The translations under genes were made by a program, and so were the position numbers. A DNA stretch of 64,000 nt, taken from the NCBI GenBank assembly GCA_031177985.1, contig JAPSJW010000004.1, positions 1 through 64,000 of the forward strand, written 5' to 3'. The DNA comes from Microbacteriaceae bacterium. GTDB taxonomy: Bacteria; Actinomycetota; Actinomycetes; Actinomycetales; Microbacteriaceae. Below the pieces are notes generated by a model. It was not told the origin of the DNA. It did no database searches and was given only the letters and a program-made list of their open reading frames with translations. Below are positions 1 through 8,949 of this stretch, piece after piece; position 1 is the stretch's first letter, and each line of letters opens with the position of its first letter.

Positions 1-1
1 C

Positions 2-478
2 TACCGCACGCTGAAGGGCGTGCAGGACGTGGTGAGCGGGTACACGGGAGGCGCGACTGCGAACCCCAGCTACGAGGCGGTGTGCACCGGCATGACGGGG
101 CACGCCGAGGCGGTGGCGGTCACCTTCGACGAGACGGTCATCCCGGCCGACGTGATCCTCGACGTGTTCTTCACGCTGCACGACCCGCGCCAGCTGAACC
201 GCCAGGGCAACGACATCGGCACGCAGTACCGCAGCGCGATGTTCTACGACGGCGAGGAGCAGAAGCAGCTGTTCGAGGCGGCGCTCGAGCGCGCGTCGGA
301 GATCTGGGACGGCGGGATCGTGACGACCCTTGAGCCGCTCGGCGAGTACTACCGCGCGGAGGAGTACCACCAGGACTTCTTCGCCAAGAACCCGACTCAG
401 GGCTACTGCCTCGCAGTGGCGCTGCCGAAGGTGAACAAGGTGCGCAAGAGCTACGCGGAGTACGTGCTCGCCTCCTGA
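2..478 (+). CDS. msrA: Peptide-methionine (S)-S-oxide reductase MsrA, 5'-truncated by the window edge
   Basis: Repairs oxidised methionine in proteins by reducing methionine-S-sulfoxide. The reading frame is open from base 2, so the N-terminus, including the GCFWG active-site cysteine, lies outside the window. Visible family motifs are GYTGG, GHAEAV, the FF.LHDP segment, then GTQYRS and YHQDF, followed by a basic tail. About 158 residues are present, consistent with most of a family member. The gene ends about 90 nt before the next small gene. The family call is firm; nothing can be said of its promoter. Confidence 0.93.
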   Translation, partial: YRTLKGVQDVVSGYTGGATANPSYEAVCTGMTGHAEAVAVTFDETVIPADVILDVFFTLHDPRQLNRQGNDIGTQYRSAMFYDGEEQKQLFEAALERASEIWDGGIVTTLEPLGEYYRAEEYHQDFFAKNPTQGYCLAVALPKVNKVRKSYAEYVLAS

Positions 479-569
479 GTGAGCGCTCCGACACGGTGTC
501 AACGGCTCGCCTGCCCGACCGGGGAGGCGTAGCGTCGACATCGCACCGAGAAAGCGAAGGAGCTCATCG

Positions 570-782
570 ATGACGAACAGAACACTGACCGGACAGACCT
601 GGGTCGCATTCGGACCGGCGGGTGCCGTCGGCTCGATCCACCGGGTCGAGGACGGTTTCACGTTCAAGCTGGTGTCCGACGCGGACTTCCGCTCGGTCTA
701 CCCGAGCCTCGAAGTGGCCAAGAGCGCGCTCCACGCTGCTCTGCTGCCAGGCTCGGAGTGGCCCGAGTTCCGCGAGCACTGA
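570..782 (+). CDS. Small conserved hypothetical protein (70 aa)
   Basis: Function not recognised. It is a short soluble protein with no signal peptide or membrane segment. The middle reads VGSIHRVEDGFTFKLV and the end YPSLEVAKSALHAALLPGS, a pattern I associate with small proteins conserved in Microbacteriaceae (from memory). The start is supported by GAAAGCGAAGGAG a few bases upstream. It is followed immediately by a strong terminator hairpin that overlaps its stop, so it looks like a monocistronic, genuinely transcribed gene. Confidence 0.72.
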   Translation: MTNRTLTGQTWVAFGPAGAVGSIHRVEDGFTFKLVSDADFRSVYPSLEVAKSALHAALLPGSEWPEFREH

Positions 783-820
783 CAATCCCGCCGGCCGCCT
801 TCGGGCGGCCGGCGGTTGTC
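781..820 (+). terminator. Strong intrinsic terminator hairpin
   Basis: The stem CCGCCGGCCGCC pairs with GGCGGCCGGCGG around a TTCG tetraloop, extended by GACAA/TTGTC outer pairs. It starts at the stop codon of the 70-aa gene. There is no long U tract, as usual for high-GC actinobacteria. Confidence 0.85.
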
Positions 821-992
821 GTCTCTCCTCCTCCACAGCAGCCGCTCCTCCCCGGATCGCCCAGTTCCCCGTTGCGGCCGTTCCCTGCCGCACAGACTGC
901 TGTGCACGGACCGGGAGCGGCATCCCGGCACGAGCGTCGCTCCCGGTCCTGCATCCGACGCAGAGACGCTGCGTGGATCGACAGGAGGAGCC

Positions 993-1487
993 ATGACCGA
1001 CACCATCAGCCTCGTCGGGTTCGTCGCTACGAACCCGCGTCACATCACCACGAGCCAGGGACTGCACATCACCTCGTTCCGGCTCGCGTCGAGCCAGCGA
1101 CGCTACGACCGCCAACAGCAGACCTGGGTCGACGGCGAGACCAACTGGTACACCGTCACCGGCTTCCGCGGCCTCGCCATCAACGTCGCAGCCTCGGTCA
1201 CGAAGGGTGATCGGGTGATCGTCAGCGGCCGCGTGAAGGTGCGCGACTGGGAGACCGGCGACCGCACCGGCACGACCGTCGAGATCGAGGCGGATGCCCT
1301 CGGTCACGACCTCGGCTGGGGCACGTCGAGCTTCACCCGCACGATCACGTCCAAGTCGGTCTCGAACGACGAGGAGCCGGCGCCCGAGCAGGACGTCGCG
1401 CCCGAGGAGGCGGACTCCGACGAGAGCCCCCGTGAGCCCGGGTCCGACCCCTTGCTCGCCGGCGCAGGCGTGACGACCCCGTTCTGA
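993..1487 (+). CDS. ssb: Single-stranded DNA-binding protein (SSB family)
   Basis: An OB-fold protein that binds ssDNA in replication, recombination and repair. About 164 residues. The N-terminal 110 residues have the SSB pattern: LVGFVATNPR, FRLAS.RR, W.DGETNWYTVTGFRGLA, V.KGDRVIVSGRVKVRDW. The start is set by AGGAGGAG at 983-990 just before ATG. The tail is Glu/Asp/Pro-rich but ends VTTPF, so only the PF of the classical acidic DDDIPF partner-docking tip remains. It sits alone with no rpsF or rpsR neighbours, which suggests a second SSB paralogue rather than the housekeeping copy; this is inference. Confidence 0.9.
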   Translation: MTDTISLVGFVATNPRHITTSQGLHITSFRLASSQRRYDRQQQTWVDGETNWYTVTGFRGLAINVAASVTKGDRVIVSGRVKVRDWETGDRTGTTVEIEADALGHDLGWGTSSFTRTITSKSVSNDEEPAPEQDVAPEEADSDESPREPGSDPLLAGAGVTTPF

Positions 1488-1584
1488 GCGCGATCTGCAC
1501 GGCGCGGGCCCGCGTGGCCGGCGTTCGGGTCGAGTGCCGCGTGAGCATCTAGACTGCCCCGGGGACTCGGGGAGTCAGGAAAGG

Positions 1585-2067
1585 ATGCTCACGATGCGCA
1601 TGCGCACACGCACCCTCGCCGGGGTGGCGCTCGCTCTGACGCTGGCCGCGGTGCTCGCCGGCTGCGTGCAGGAGCCGGAGCCCGAGCCGTCCCGCTCGCC
1701 GAGTGCGACGGCCACCCCGACGCCGACCGATGCTCCGCCGCCGACGCTGATCCCCGACGGCAGCGCGCGCGACAATCTCCCGTACTTCGACCACGTGAAC
1801 CAGAACCTGCTCGCGGCCAACGGGCAGCCGGGCGGGCGGGACGTCATCGACAACCTCGTCGCGGCAGGCTTCGCCAAGAGCGAGATGGAGGTGACCCCCG
1901 ACAGCACCGCGATCGGCGGCACCGCCGACTCCGTGCTGTTCTCGGTGAAGGTCGCGGGGGAGTGCCTCATCGGCCAGGTCGGAGGCACCGGGTACCAGAG
2001 CACGGTGCAGCCGCTGCTCTCGACCGGCAAGTGCCTGGTCGGGCAGACGCGGCCGATCGACTGGTGA
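1585..2067 (+). CDS. Secreted lipoprotein of unknown function (resembles DUF6993)
   Basis: Predicted exported lipoprotein. Positively charged N-terminus, hydrophobic core ALALTLAAVLAG and lipobox cysteine (LAGC) near residue 26, then a Pro/Glu/Thr-rich linker of about 35 residues. The mature domain contains NLPYFDHVNQNLLAANG, VTPDST and a conserved-looking C-terminus C.IGQ...C.VGQTRPIDW with two cysteines that could form a disulfide. From memory this resembles actinobacterial DUF6993. ATG at 1594 is an equally plausible start, with AGGAAAGG 9 nt upstream. A TAGACT -10 box lies at about 1551. Confidence 0.78.
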   Translation: MLTMRMRTRTLAGVALALTLAAVLAGCVQEPEPEPSRSPSATATPTPTDAPPPTLIPDGSARDNLPYFDHVNQNLLAANGQPGGRDVIDNLVAAGFAKSEMEVTPDSTAIGGTADSVLFSVKVAGECLIGQVGGTGYQSTVQPLLSTGKCLVGQTRPIDW

Positions 2068-2146
2068 CCGGCCGGCGCTGAGCGGGCGAGTCTGATCGGG
2101 CGGCGCTGACCGCCCTCGGCGGCCGGAGCGCCGCGTCCGGCCTCAA

Positions 2147-2152
2147 TAGACT
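2147..2152 (+). promoter_or_regulatory. -10 box TAGACT of ettA, predicted leaderless
   Basis: TAGACT is separated from the ettA ATG by 7 nt, so transcription would start at or beside the start codon. No Shine-Dalgarno sequence precedes the gene, consistent with a leaderless mRNA. Confidence 0.6.
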
Positions 2153-2159
2153 GGACCCC

Positions 2160-3842
<1,683 letters not shown>

Positions 3843-3843
3843 C

Positions 3844-4317
3844 GTGCGGCTGCACGTCAGCATCCCGCTGCGCTGGTCGGACTTCGACGCCTACGCGCAC
3901 GTCAACAACGCCGAGATGCTGCGCCTGCTCGAGGAGGCGCGCATCCAGGCGTTCTGGCGCCCGGACGACGGCGGCACCAACGAGGCCGGCACGGCGGTGC
4001 TCGACGCGCGGCCGGGTGCCGAGCAGATCAGCCTGATCGCGCGCCAGGAGATCGAGTACCTCGCGCCCATCCCGTACATGCGGGCGCCGATCGACATCGA
4101 GCTCTGGGTCGGCCGTCTCGGCGGCGCGAGCCTCGAGGTCTGCTACGAGGTGTACTCCCCGGTCGGCGTCACGCCGCGGGTGCTCTACACGAAGGCGGCG
4201 ACGACGATCGTCATGGTGTCCGCGGCGACCGGGCGCCCCCAGCGCATCGGCGACGAGCTCCGCGCGGCCTGGGCGCCCTACGTCGAGGAGCCGGTCTCCT
4301 TCACCAAGCGAGGCTGA
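3844..4317 (+). CDS. Hotdog-fold acyl-CoA thioesterase (4-hydroxybenzoyl-CoA thioesterase-like)
   Basis: Predicted to hydrolyse acyl-CoA thioesters. 157 residues with the single-hotdog pattern: PLRWSDFDAYAHVNNAEMLRLLEEAR near residues 6-31, where Asp and the HVNN segment form the family active-site region, then beta strands with VGRLGGASLEV. GTG start 1 nt after the ettA stop, with no separate promoter, so translational coupling to ettA is likely. The substrate cannot be inferred. It converges with the tesB-like gene 3 nt downstream. Confidence 0.86.
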   Translation: MRLHVSIPLRWSDFDAYAHVNNAEMLRLLEEARIQAFWRPDDGGTNEAGTAVLDARPGAEQISLIARQEIEYLAPIPYMRAPIDIELWVGRLGGASLEVCYEVYSPVGVTPRVLYTKAATTIVMVSAATGRPQRIGDELRAAWAPYVEEPVSFTKRG

Positions 4318-4320
4318 CGC

Positions 4321-5187
4321 TCACCGCTGGACGCGGAGCATCCCCTCCTGGGCGACGCTCGCGACGAGCGCGCCGTCCGGGGTGAAAATGCGCCCGAGCG
4401 CGAGGCCGCGTCCGCCGATGGCGTTCGGCGACTCCTGCACGTAGAGCAGCCAGTCGTCGACGCGGGCGTCGCGGTGCCACCACATCGCGTGGTCGAGGCT
4501 CGCCGCCTTGAGCCCCGGTGTCGCCCAGCTCACGCCGTGGCGCCTCATGATCGACTCGAGGATCGAGTAGTCGCTCGCGTAGGCGAGGGCGGCCCGGTGC
4601 AGATTCGGGTCGTCGGGAAGGGTGCCGATCGCCCTCAGCCAGACGGCCTGATGCGCGACGTGCTCGCCCTCGACGGTGAAGTAGATGGGCGACGGCACAT
4701 GGCGCATGTCGAAGGCGCGGTCGGTGGCCCAGAACCTGGCGACCGGGTGGTCGGTGCCGGCCAGCGACTCCGCTGCGCTCGGCAGCGAGTCGGGGCCCGG
4801 GATGTCCGTCGGCATGACGACCTGGTGCTCGAGGCCCTCGTCGACATCCTGGAACGAGGCGATCATCGACAGGATCGGCTGCCCGTCCTGGTAGGCCTGC
4901 ACGCGCCGGGTCGAGAAGCTGCGGCCGTCGTGGATGCGGTCGACCGCGAAGGTGATCGGCTTGCTCGCGTCCCCGGGCCGCAGGAAGTATCCGTGCATCG
5001 AATGCACGAAGCGGTCGTCGGAGATCGTGCGCTGCGCCGCCACGAGGGACTGCGCGAGCACCTGGCCTCCGAAGATGCGCCCGTGCGGCACCCACAGGCT
5101 CGGGCCGGTGAAGATGTCCTCGCGGGTGCGTGCTCCCGTATCGGCCAGGTCCAGCGCGGACAGCAGGCCGCTGAGGGGATCGCCCAT
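4321..5187 (-). CDS. tesB: Acyl-CoA thioesterase II (TesB family)
   Basis: Double-hotdog thioesterase that hydrolyses medium to long acyl-CoAs in the cytoplasm. 288 residues, typical length. Motifs: GGQVLAQSL near residue 42, VHSMHGYFLRPGD, ID.IHDGRSFSTRRV, then in the second hotdog ASDYSILE, SLDHAMWWH (Asp of the catalytic triad) and ESPNAIGGRGLALGRIF. The start was chosen at 5187 because family homology begins there and a TAAACT -10 box lies 7 nt upstream. The frame remains open further upstream only as an antisense shadow of the next gene. Confidence 0.92.
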   Translation of the reverse strand: MGDPLSGLLSALDLADTGARTREDIFTGPSLWVPHGRIFGGQVLAQSLVAAQRTISDDRFVHSMHGYFLRPGDASKPITFAVDRIHDGRSFSTRRVQAYQDGQPILSMIASFQDVDEGLEHQVVMPTDIPGPDSLPSAAESLAGTDHPVARFWATDRAFDMRHVPSPIYFTVEGEHVAHQAVWLRAIGTLPDDPNLHRAALAYASDYSILESIMRRHGVSWATPGLKAASLDHAMWWHRDARVDDWLLYVQESPNAIGGRGLALGRIFTPDGALVASVAQEGMLRVQR

Positions 5188-5193
5188 AGCGGG

Positions 5194-5200
5194 TAGTTTA
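5194..5200. promoter_or_regulatory. Overlapping divergent -10 boxes (TAGTTTA) between tesB and its neighbour
   Basis: Only 21 nt separate the two divergent start codons (5187 minus, 5209 plus). The plus strand reads TAGTTT (5194-5199), 9 nt before ATG; the minus strand reads TAAACT (5195-5200), 7 nt before ATG. The two hexamers overlap by five bases. Confidence 0.55.
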
Positions 5201-5208
5201 GAGGTGAG

Positions 5209-5889
5209 ATGAGCCGCACATTCACCCTTCAGGACTCCTTCTCGCTGGGTGATCTCCGGGTCTTCCTCAGCCGGGCGGGGCGCGTCGAGAACGGTTCCGT
5301 GCGCCTGATCGCCGACTCGGGCATCCTGGCGGTCTACGTCGCGATCTTCTATCCGGCGGGTCTGCTCGACGAGAGCCCGACGGTGCTCGGTCTTCGCACC
5401 TTCGCTCTCGCGCACCGCGAGGAGACCTTCGACGCCGTCGTTCCGGTGCGCTCGCTCATCGATCGGCTCGAGCGCCTCTCCGACTCCGCATCCGACGACG
5501 GAGCTCCGGTGGAGGTCCGCCTCCCGATGGAGGTCAACACCGTCACCTGGGCCGCGATCTCGCCTCCGCGGGGCGGCTGGATCCGACTGCCGCAGACCGA
5601 GTCGGCGCTGCTCGACGCGACGGCACGGGCGGGCATCAACGAGGTCGCCGCCGCCGTGCCCGACGCGGCGGGGGAGCAGATCGTGCATCGGGTCCGCTCC
5701 GAGGTCTGGGGGAGGCCGATCCCCGAGCTCGAGCACGTGCCGGCGGGCGCCGCGTTCGCGGCCTTCAGCCTCGGCTTCCTCGGTGACGACGAGCCCGTCT
5801 CGATCTACGAGACCGGACCGTGGACGAGGCTGACCACCAAGCGCGGGCACGTGCTGGTCAAGCGGAGGGCGTGGACGCTCGCGCGCTGA
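5209..5889 (+). CDS. Conserved hypothetical protein (226 aa)
   Basis: Function not recognised. Soluble protein without signal peptide or membrane helix. It has an internal alpha/beta layout with stretches VRLIADSGILAVYVAIFYPAG, VEVRLPMEVNTVTWAAISPP and a C-terminal basic strand. The middle Trp/Pro-rich VTWAAISPPRGGW is its most distinctive part. It is divergent from tesB, sharing a 21-bp intergenic promoter, and its last 32 bases overlap the convergent XRE-cupin regulator gene. Similar sequences are common in Microbacteriaceae as far as I recall, always uncharacterised. Confidence 0.75.
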   Translation: MSRTFTLQDSFSLGDLRVFLSRAGRVENGSVRLIADSGILAVYVAIFYPAGLLDESPTVLGLRTFALAHREETFDAVVPVRSLIDRLERLSDSASDDGAPVEVRLPMEVNTVTWAAISPPRGGWIRLPQTESALLDATARAGINEVAAAVPDAAGEQIVHRVRSEVWGRPIPELEHVPAGAAFAAFSLGFLGDDEPVSIYETGPWTRLTTKRGHVLVKRRAWTLAR

Positions 5890-6436
5890 CCCGGTTGCGG
5901 GTGCGCACGTGGATGCGCCGGCCCTCCGGGCCGAAGATGCTCAGCAGCTGCACCTCGTCGTCGTCGGCGCACCCGAACCAGTGCGGCAGTCGGGTGTCGA
6001 ACTCCGCGGCCTCACCGGGAGCGAGCACAGCCTCCTGGTCGGCGATCCGCAGCCTCAGCCGCCCCGCGAGCACGTAGAGCCACTCCGTGCCGCCGTGCAC
6101 GTTCAGCTTCGGCTTGTCGCTCGAGGGTCGGATCGTCACCCGCAGCACCTCGAGCGGACCGGCGTGAGCCAGCGGCTCGTACACACGGCCGTGCGCCGTG
6201 AAGGTGCGTGCGACCGGGCGGCGGTCGTCGGCCACAAGATCGTCGAGGCTCACGTCGAGCTCCCGCACGACCGGCACGAGCAGGGTGAGGTCGGGACGCC
6301 GCAGTCCGTTCTCTAATCGGGAGAGGGTGCTGACCGAGATGCCGGTGCGAGCGGCCAGCTCGGGAAGGGTGAGGCGCTGACGCTCTCGTTCGGCTCTCAG
6401 CGCCGAGCCGATGCGAGTCGACAGGGTGTTTGCCAT
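5858..6436 (-). CDS. XRE-family transcriptional regulator with C-terminal cupin sensor domain
   Basis: Predicted repressor or activator. 192 residues. N-terminal helix-turn-helix about residues 8-62 (LTLPELAARTGISVSTLSRLENG), C-terminal cupin about 105-180 (GGTEWLYVLAGRLRLRI, APGEAAEFDTRLPHWFGC). This architecture usually senses a small ligand, but the ligand is not evident. TAGATT lies 6 nt before the ATG, so the mRNA should be leaderless. It is divergent, 51 nt away, from a flavoprotein gene pair, its most likely target. Its 3' end overlaps the preceding convergent gene by 32 nt. Confidence 0.9.
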   Translation of the reverse strand: MANTLSTRIGSALRAERERQRLTLPELAARTGISVSTLSRLENGLRRPDLTLLVPVVRELDVSLDDLVADDRRPVARTFTAHGRVYEPLAHAGPLEVLRVTIRPSSDKPKLNVHGGTEWLYVLAGRLRLRIADQEAVLAPGEAAEFDTRLPHWFGCADDDEVQLLSIFGPEGRRIHVRTRNRVSARASTPSA

Positions 6437-6487
6437 TCCGGCAATCTACGCGGGTGCGCCGGGTTCGCGCCTGGAACGCTGGGCGGC

Positions 6488-7417
6488 ATGAACGTGAACA
6501 GGATGGATGTCGGCATCGTGGGCGGCGGAGCCGCCGGACTCAGCGCGGCGGTGACGCTCGGCCGCGCGCGGCGCTCGGTGCTGCTCGTCGACGGCGAACG
6601 CCCGCGCAACCGCTTCGCTCCCCACATGCACGGGCTGCTCAGCCGCGACGGCATGCCGCCGCTCGAGCTGCTCGAGCGGGGACGGGCCGAGGCTCGCGGC
6701 TACGGCGTGGAGATCGTGCAGGGGGAGGTCGACCGGGTCGAGCGTGTCGACGGCGGCTTCCTCGTCGTGGGAGCGGGACGCGAGGTCGTCGTCCGCCGCC
6801 TGATCGTCGCGACCGGGTTGGTCGACGAGCTGCCGCCCGTGCCGGGCGTCGATGCTTTGTGGGGCACGGGTGCGGTCGCGTGCCCGTACTGCGACGGCTG
6901 GGAGGTGAGGGACCTCCCGCTCGGGGTGCTCGCCACGTCGCCGATGAGCGTTCACCAGGGACAGCTGCTGCGGCAGTGGACCGCGGATCTGACCGTCTTC
7001 GGCGCGGTCGAGGCCGGGGTGTCGGCGGAGGGTCTGCGTGCGTTCGCCGCCCGCGGCATCCGTCTCGCCCCGCCGGCGCTCGAGGTCGCCGGCTCGTTCG
7101 GGAACGTCACGGTGCGCACCGAGGAGGGCGAGCACCGGGTCGCCCGGGTCTTCGTCGGGGCGCGACCGCGGCCGGCGGATGCGCTGCTCACCTCGCTCGG
7201 CTGCGCGTCCACCGAGAACCCGCACATGGGATCGATGGTCGTGACCGACCCGACGGGCCTCACGAGTGTGGACGGGGTCTGGGCGATCGGGAACGTCGCC
7301 GACCCCTCCGCTCTGGTTCCCGTCGCGCTCGGCGCCGGGGTGCGCGCGGCCACGACGATCAACATGTCGCTCGTCGAGGAGGAGGTGGCGAGCGCGCTCG
7401 CAGCATCCGCGGCCTGA
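6488..7417 (+). CDS. Thioredoxin-reductase-like FAD oxidoreductase, paralogue 1
   Basis: Class II flavoprotein oxidoreductase. 309 residues: FAD-binding GGGAAGLSAA near residue 10, ATGLVDELP, a CPYCDGWE motif with Cys132/Cys135, then a second Rossmann region and an FAD motif GVWAIGNVADPS near the end. In thioredoxin reductase the redox pair is CATC; CPYCDGWE marks a distinct subfamily of unknown electron acceptor. The second dinucleotide motif reads GVLATSPMSVH and lacks the expected GxGxxG/A, so NAD(P)H binding is questionable. Followed after 48 nt by a paralogue; divergent from an XRE-cupin regulator. Confidence 0.88.
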   Translation: MNVNRMDVGIVGGGAAGLSAAVTLGRARRSVLLVDGERPRNRFAPHMHGLLSRDGMPPLELLERGRAEARGYGVEIVQGEVDRVERVDGGFLVVGAGREVVVRRLIVATGLVDELPPVPGVDALWGTGAVACPYCDGWEVRDLPLGVLATSPMSVHQGQLLRQWTADLTVFGAVEAGVSAEGLRAFAARGIRLAPPALEVAGSFGNVTVRTEEGEHRVARVFVGARPRPADALLTSLGCASTENPHMGSMVVTDPTGLTSVDGVWAIGNVADPSALVPVALGAGVRAATTINMSLVEEEVASALAASAA

Positions 7418-7465
7418 CCTGTCGAGGGGTGGCGGGGTCCCCGCATCCGCCGCAGGGTGGGAAGC

Positions 7466-8398
7466 ATGACGGATTCGGTCGACGTGGTCATCGTGGGCGC
7501 CGGCGCCGCTGGGCTCAGCGCCGCTCTCACTCTCGGGCGTGCCCGCCGCGAGGTGGTGGTGGTCGACGGGGGCGAGCCGCGCAACGGCGTGGCCGCGCAC
7601 TCGCACGGCGTGCTCACGCGCGACGGCACCCCGCCGCTCGAGTTCCTGCGGCTCGCGCGCGAGGAGGTCGAGCGCTACGGCGTGCGCATCGTTCCCGCAA
7701 GGGCGGTCGCCGCCCGCGCGGCGGACGGGTTCGAGGTGGAGCTCGACGACGGCGGCACGCTGCGATCCCGGCAGCTCCTCATCGCGACCGGTCTCGTCGA
7801 CGAGCTGCCCGACACCCCCGGCGTCGCCGAGCTGTGGGGTTCGGGCACCGTCGTCTGCCCCTACTGCGACGGCTGGGAGGTGCGCGACCAGCCGATCGCC
7901 GTGCTGGGCACCGGCCACGGCTCGGTGCATCACGCGCATATGGCCCGGCAGTGGTCACCCGAGGTGACCCTCCTCACCGACGACGGGGCGATGACGATCG
8001 ACGACTTCGAGGCCGAGGAGTTCCGGCTGCGCGGCATCCTCGTCGAGTCCGCTGCGGTCGAGCGGATCGACGGGGACGGGGACAGTGTCGAGGTGTCGTT
8101 CCGGGACGGGCGCAGGCAGCCCTTCCGCAAGCTGTTCGTCCTCCCTCGATACCGCCAGCAGGACGGGCTGCTGCGCTCGCTCGGCGCGGAGGTCGAGCAG
8201 GCCAAGGTGGGTGAGCGGGTCAAGACCGGCACGACCGGCGGCACGACGGTGCTCGGCCTCTGGGCGGCGGGCAACGTCGTCGATCCCGGCGCGCTGGTCC
8301 CGGTCGCGATGGGCGCGGGCGCGGCAGCGGCGGTCGCGATCAACGCCCACCTCGTCGGGCGCGACCTCGAGCGCGCGGTCGCCGACGCGCACCGCTGA
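7466..8398 (+). CDS. Thioredoxin-reductase-like FAD oxidoreductase, paralogue 2
   Basis: 310-residue relative of the preceding gene. FAD motif GAGAAGLSAA near residue 10, ATGLVDELPDTPG, CPYCDGWEVRD with Cys131/Cys134, and AAGNVVDPGALVPVAMGAG near the end. Unlike paralogue 1 its second Rossmann motif is VLGTGHGS, retaining two glycines. The start at 7466 is preferred over the in-frame GTG at 7457 because GGGTGGGAAG serves as ribosome-binding site. Probably in one operon with paralogue 1. An 80-bp inverted-repeat element begins 4 nt after its stop. Confidence 0.88.
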   Translation: MTDSVDVVIVGAGAAGLSAALTLGRARREVVVVDGGEPRNGVAAHSHGVLTRDGTPPLEFLRLAREEVERYGVRIVPARAVAARAADGFEVELDDGGTLRSRQLLIATGLVDELPDTPGVAELWGSGTVVCPYCDGWEVRDQPIAVLGTGHGSVHHAHMARQWSPEVTLLTDDGAMTIDDFEAEEFRLRGILVESAAVERIDGDGDSVEVSFRDGRRQPFRKLFVLPRYRQQDGLLRSLGAEVEQAKVGERVKTGTTGGTTVLGLWAAGNVVDPGALVPVAMGAGAAAAVAINAHLVGRDLERAVADAHR

Positions 8399-8401
8399 CT
8401 A

Positions 8402-8481
8402 CCGTCGGAAACTCAGGAGATCCACCCGTGTCGCGTACGGTCGATGACGCCAGCGGCGAGGATCTCCTGAGTTTCCGACAC
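8402..8481. repeat. 80-bp element with 18-bp terminal inverted repeats, copy 1
   Basis: Left arm TCGGAAACTCAGGAGATC (8405-8422) is perfectly complementary to GATCTCCTGAGTTTCCGA (8461-8478). Aligned with the two copies near 36 kb, the full unit is 80 bp and ends in CGACAC on the right; the outermost left GTG has decayed to CCG here. The interior (about 38 bp) is unrelated to the other copies. It fills the gap between the convergent flavoprotein and globin genes. Confidence 0.85.
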
Positions 8482-8520
8482 AGCGAGGAAGCGTGAGGGC
8501 CTGGCTGGGGGAGACGCGGG

Positions 8521-8949
8521 TCAGGCGTCGAAGGTGTTGACCATGGCGTGGGCCGCGCGCTCGAGATACGCCCAGAGGGTCGCGTCGTGCAGCGGCGGCA
8601 GCGCGAGGTCGTCGACCGCCGCACGCATGTGCTTCAGCCACCGGTCGCGCGCCTCGGGGTTCACCTTGAACGGCATGTGCCGCATCCGCAGCCGCGGATG
8701 CCCGCGTTCGTCGGAGTAGGTCGTCGGACCGCCCCAGTACTGCTCCAGGAAGCCGGTGAGACGCTGGATCGCGCCCTCGAGGTCGTCCTCGGGGTACATC
8801 GGCCAGAGCACGTCGTCGGCGCGCACGCCCTCGTAGAACCGGCGGACGAGTCGCTCGAAGGTCGGCCTGCCGCCGAGCTGCTCCCAGAACGACGGGCCGA
8901 GCGGTTCGTCGGCCTCGCTGCGCTTGAGCGGTAGGGGCGGATCGGTCAC
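8521..8949 (-). CDS. glbO: Group II truncated haemoglobin (GlbO-like)
   Basis: Haem protein of the 2-on-2 globin fold, thought to bind oxygen or protect from oxidative and nitrosative stress. 142 residues: FWEQLGGRPTFERLVRRFYEGV, GPTTYSDERGHPRLRMRHMPF with the proximal histidine in RMRHMPF, and the group II tryptophan in RDRWLKHM. GTG start at 8949 overlaps the mscS stop as GTGA, so translation is probably coupled to the upstream channel gene. The reading frame extends upstream only as an out-of-frame shadow of mscS. Confidence 0.92.
   Translation of the reverse strand: MTDPPLPLKRSEADEPLGPSFWEQLGGRPTFERLVRRFYEGVRADDVLWPMYPEDDLEGAIQRLTGFLEQYWGGPTTYSDERGHPRLRMRHMPFKVNPEARDRWLKHMRAAVDDLALPPLHDATLWAYLERAAHAMVNTFDA

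Noticed and set aside
8402-8481. The 80-bp element considered as an ordinary intrinsic terminator
   Set aside because: The loop of about 38-44 nt is far too long for an efficient terminator, there is no U tract, and near-identical arms recur at another locus that already has a terminator.
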